Assembly: GCA_947442475.1 (NCBI GenBank)
Contig: CANEVP010000016.1
Span: 1 to 36,552, forward strand
Direction: 5' to 3'
Length of the DNA stretch: 36,552 nucleotides
Origin: Rickettsiales bacterium
GTDB taxonomy: Bacteria; Pseudomonadota; Alphaproteobacteria; Rickettsiales; UBA1997
A program made the position numbers and the translations under genes. Positions 34,828-36,552 of the stretch are shown in pieces. Numbering within the stretch: position 1 is the first letter of the stretch; each line of letters starts with the position of its first letter. A model generated the notes under the pieces. The model saw only the letters and a program-made list of their open reading frames with translations, searched no databases and was not told the DNA's origin.

Positions 34828-35303
34828 TAATAATCTGTCCGTGGAATATAAAGGCGGTTGCTTTCAGCAATGGAGTTTTTGGAAACGCGTAAGGTGATGA
34901 GTTTTTTTTCTAACAATTCGTTCATTAATTCTTCAAATACAGTTTGGTATTCAAAGACTTCACTAGTATGTGAAAGTACCGCAAAATGACGATTGATGAC
35001 TTCTGAAATAGCTTGAACGAGTGTGTGAATTTTATTATCTCCCCTACTTTCTTCGTCACTTAAGATTCTATCACATTCAATAGTTGCCTTGGGTGTCAAC
35101 ATTGCAGCAACCGCCTCTTTCTTCAGATTAATTTTCTTTGAGGTTGGCTTGTATATTTCGCCAGTTTCCAGATTTACTTTTAGTTCAGCATTTATCCACC
35201 GGTTAAGCTCTTGAGGTAAAATATCTGGGTTGTCACGTAGAAAATTGGCTTTATTTCCTCGCTTGTCTCCGTAGTGATTTTTTATGTAATCTATTAGCAA
35301 CAT
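34740..35303 (-). CDS. Putative DNA-binding regulator, C-terminus altered by IS insertion
   Basis: From ATG 35303 the product is 187 residues. The start MLLIDYIKNHYGDKRGNKAN and the following FLRDNPDILPQELNRWINAE look like a small Cro-like helix-turn-helix that binds in a NPDILPQELNRWI helix; the family is not certain. Middle and later parts (a long helix-rich stretch to NSIAESNRLYI) are unknown. The last 20-30 residues (YYWYGGVVLEML and on) lie on the IS1595 fragment in another frame, so the true C-terminus is probably lost. A GTG at 35375 would lie inside the operator. The promoter and palindrome directly upstream suggest autoregulation. Confidence 0.5.
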   Translation of the reverse strand: MLLIDYIKNHYGDKRGNKANFLRDNPDILPQELNRWINAELKVNLETGEIYKPTSKKINLKKEAVAAMLTPKATIECDRILSDEESRGDNKIHTLVQAISEVINRHFAVLSHTSEVFEYQTVFEELMNELLEKKLITLRVSKNSIAESNRLYIPRTDYYWYGGVVLEMLVATDTELEALHTKKKFLV

Positions 35304-35348
35304 GCTTTCTAGCGAAATTTGAGTAAAATAGCCTAATTTAACATAGTA

Positions 35349-35377
35349 ATTATAAACATTTGTGTTTATAAACACAA
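35349..35377 (-). promoter_or_regulatory. Sigma70-type promoter of the putative regulator
   Basis: On the minus strand TTGTGT (35377-35372) and a consensus TATAAT (35354-35349) are separated by exactly 17 bases. Transcription would begin near 35342, giving a leader of about 40 bases to ATG 35303. It is the best-formed promoter I found in the window. Confidence 0.65.
35361..35376. promoter_or_regulatory. Palindromic operator candidate
   Basis: TGTGTTTATAAACACA is a perfect 16-base palindrome that covers the -35 region and the spacer of the promoter above. Its position would block RNA polymerase, fitting autorepression by the adjacent helix-turn-helix-like product. Confidence 0.55.
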
Positions 35378-35402
35378 TGACGTTGCTACGGAGTGTTCTA
35401 AG

Positions 35403-35840
35403 TTGGATGGAAAATTTAGGAATGATTCACCAAAGTGGATCAGAATTCTTCAGATATGCAGCTTTACCTAATTTTGGACAAAAAAATACCTTGGCGCCGT
35501 GCTCTGATAAGAACTTGAGAATTTGAGCCCTCAAGAGGCATTTAGAGTATTGGGCAACCAAGGTCTATGCACACAATATACACACACTTTAAGTATCAAT
35601 ACTGGTTTGGTTCTCAACATTAAGAAGATCCGCGCTGATTTATAAAATATCAGGAAGCTGAGAAATAGAATTTTTCATCATGAGCCAATTGTGAATATTA
35701 CCCTCGGGGTTGAGGCTCTACACAGTTTGATCTATTTTTATCTTGAATCTATGACAACAGAGATTCTGGGATAGATCAGAGAAGTTGATAAATTTACAAC
35801 AACAATTAGGCAATTAAGCGTCAACTCAAACAATAATTTT
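35403..35840 (+). pseudogene. HEPN/Abi-type protein, stop-riddled remnant
   Basis: One plus frame across this otherwise empty 467-base gap gives a recognisable Abi-like C-terminal half: SINTGLVLNIKKIRADL, then IRKLRNRIFHHEPIVNITLG and HSLIYFYLE. RNxxxH at 35661-35678 is the HEPN RNase signature, and LRNRxxHHEPI is typical of the Abi_2/Abi-like families. Five in-frame stops (three TAA, one TGA, one TAG) break it. It is a decayed phage-defence or abortive-infection gene beside toxin-antitoxin and IS debris. Confidence 0.55.
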
Positions 35841-35842
35841 TT

Positions 35843-36268
35843 ATGAAAAACAAAATTTTTGTACTCAAAATATCTTTGGATAAAAAAATATACCGCATCA
35901 TCGAAATAGAGGGAGGCAAATCCTTGTATAACTTAGCCTCAGCTATTGTTAAGGCTTTTGGTTTTGACTTCGATCACGCCTTTGGATTTTACAGCAATCT
36001 TAAGAATCAATATGACAGCGATGAGATTTACGAACTTTTTATTGATATGGAAGGACCTGAGCCAGGGAAAAAAGGTGTAAAAAAAGTAAAAATATGTGAT
36101 GTTTTTGAGCCAAAGAAAAAAATGCTTTTCCTTTTTGACTATGGCGATGACTGGATGTTTTTAGTTGAGTGTAAGGATTCACTAGATCCAACTATAAAAG
36201 TAAAATATCCAAAAGTGATAGAGATGGTTGGAAAGGCGCCAGAGCAATATCCTGAATGTGAAGAGTAA
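35843..36268 (+). CDS. Plasmid pRiA4b ORF-3-like protein
   Basis: The 141-residue protein fits the PRiA4_ORF3 family: YRIIEIEGGKSLYNLASAIV, KAFGFDFDHAFGFYSN near the start and FLFDYGDDWMFLVECK (the YDFGDDW signature) in the second half. The usual PEDCGG end is here PECEE. The family is widespread on plasmids and in defence-rich regions and has no firm function. The start follows the HEPN pseudogene closely. It appears intact, in contrast to its neighbours. Confidence 0.8.
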   Translation: MKNKIFVLKISLDKKIYRIIEIEGGKSLYNLASAIVKAFGFDFDHAFGFYSNLKNQYDSDEIYELFIDMEGPEPGKKGVKKVKICDVFEPKKKMLFLFDYGDDWMFLVECKDSLDPTIKVKYPKVIEMVGKAPEQYPECEE

Positions 36269-36538
36269 AAATTATCTTTGCCTTGGAATTGATTTCTTAA
36301 CAAGATACTCACGCTACAATAATTTCCGGTTCCTGTGGTTACTCCCCTTAGCGCGTGCTGTTTCTAGCAATTTACAATGTCTCACCACTGGTGAAACAAT
36401 TTGAAGTTGTTGCTTTTGAACCAAGGGCAATGCCCCCCTTTTTTAAGACACTCTCTCCCTCTCCAAATTGATGAAATCCCAGCTTAAGTTTTCACTTCTG
36501 CTGGTTAATTTTAATCCATCAATTTTTAAGGAGAAATT
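36269..36538. other. Intergenic stretch without recognisable gene
   Basis: In 270 bases I see only short interrupted frames on both strands. The last part leads into a strong ribosome-binding site. It may be the edge of another decayed or mobile unit. Confidence 0.4.
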
Positions 36539-36552
36539 ATGCCAAGAGGCTA
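36539..36552 (+). CDS. Start of a gene cut by the window end
   Basis: ATG 36539 begins MPRG and runs off the window. It is preceded by AAGGAG at 36528-36533, five bases away, the best Shine-Dalgarno in the right-hand region. Too little remains to name the product. Confidence 0.5.

Noticed and set aside
35403-35840. Possible genetic-code change (stop codons read through) in the HEPN-like frame
   Set aside because: TAA, TAG and TGA all occur in the frame, while neighbouring genes use normal stops; decay is the simpler explanation.
36269-36538. Group II intron or IS end before the final start codon
   Set aside because: No domain V-like hairpin or clear terminal inverted repeat could be identified.

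Overview
The window looks like a chromosomal segment of an AT-rich alphaproteobacterium. The evidence is the proteobacterial single-domain GshA (the GshA_ferroox type), an NDUFS4-like accessory complex I subunit (found in alphaproteobacteria and mitochondria), a TIGR02186-type membrane protein next to a TauE/SafE permease, and a QueE with the alphaproteobacterial MFG start. The low GC, scattered nuo genes, long palindromic intergenic elements and many decayed mobile genes fit a Rickettsiales- or Holosporales-like lineage. That placement is inference; there is no rRNA in the window.

Left edge (1-1433): a remnant of a mobile element. An IS256-type transposase fragment with an internal deletion and a C-terminal piece of a large serine recombinase abut the 3' end of tRNA-Asn(GTT), a typical integration site. 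The tRNA itself is intact.

Minus-strand block (1668-9805): read from 9805 downward, this runs phosphoethanolamine transferase, GT4 glycosyltransferase, five tandem paralogous small lipoproteins sharing a two-cysteine signature, nuoL, another lipoprotein and a flavin reductase. The first seven genes are tightly packed and look like an envelope-modification operon carrying an expanded family of unknown lipoproteins.

Plus-strand block (9859-19617): eleven closely spaced or overlapping genes: GT61 glycosyltransferase, ygfZ, TauE/SafE permease, TIGR02186 protein, UspA, murJ, an RlmD/TrmA-type rRNA methyltransferase, an M3 oligopeptidase, a DOT1-like methyltransferase, a lysine-rich-tailed ribbon-helix-helix protein and holC. 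It ends at a strong bidirectional terminator. A candidate structured small RNA lies on the minus strand there.

Minus-strand block (19871-33469): read downward, thrC, then a fused endonuclease-methyltransferase, then a six-gene run ccmF, ggt, NDUFS4-like, gshA, C26 amidohydrolase, rluB that ends at an intrinsic terminator, then ftsH and queE. The run joins glutathione synthesis and gamma-glutamyl turnover to respiratory functions.

Right edge (33550-36552): rppH, then an accessory, decaying region. It holds an intact ParE toxin whose ParD partner has been cut by an IS1595/ISXO2 transposase fragment, a putative regulator with a near-ideal promoter and an overlapping palindromic operator, a stop-riddled HEPN/Abi-type pseudogene, a pRiA4b ORF-3-like gene, and the first codons of another gene at the window end.
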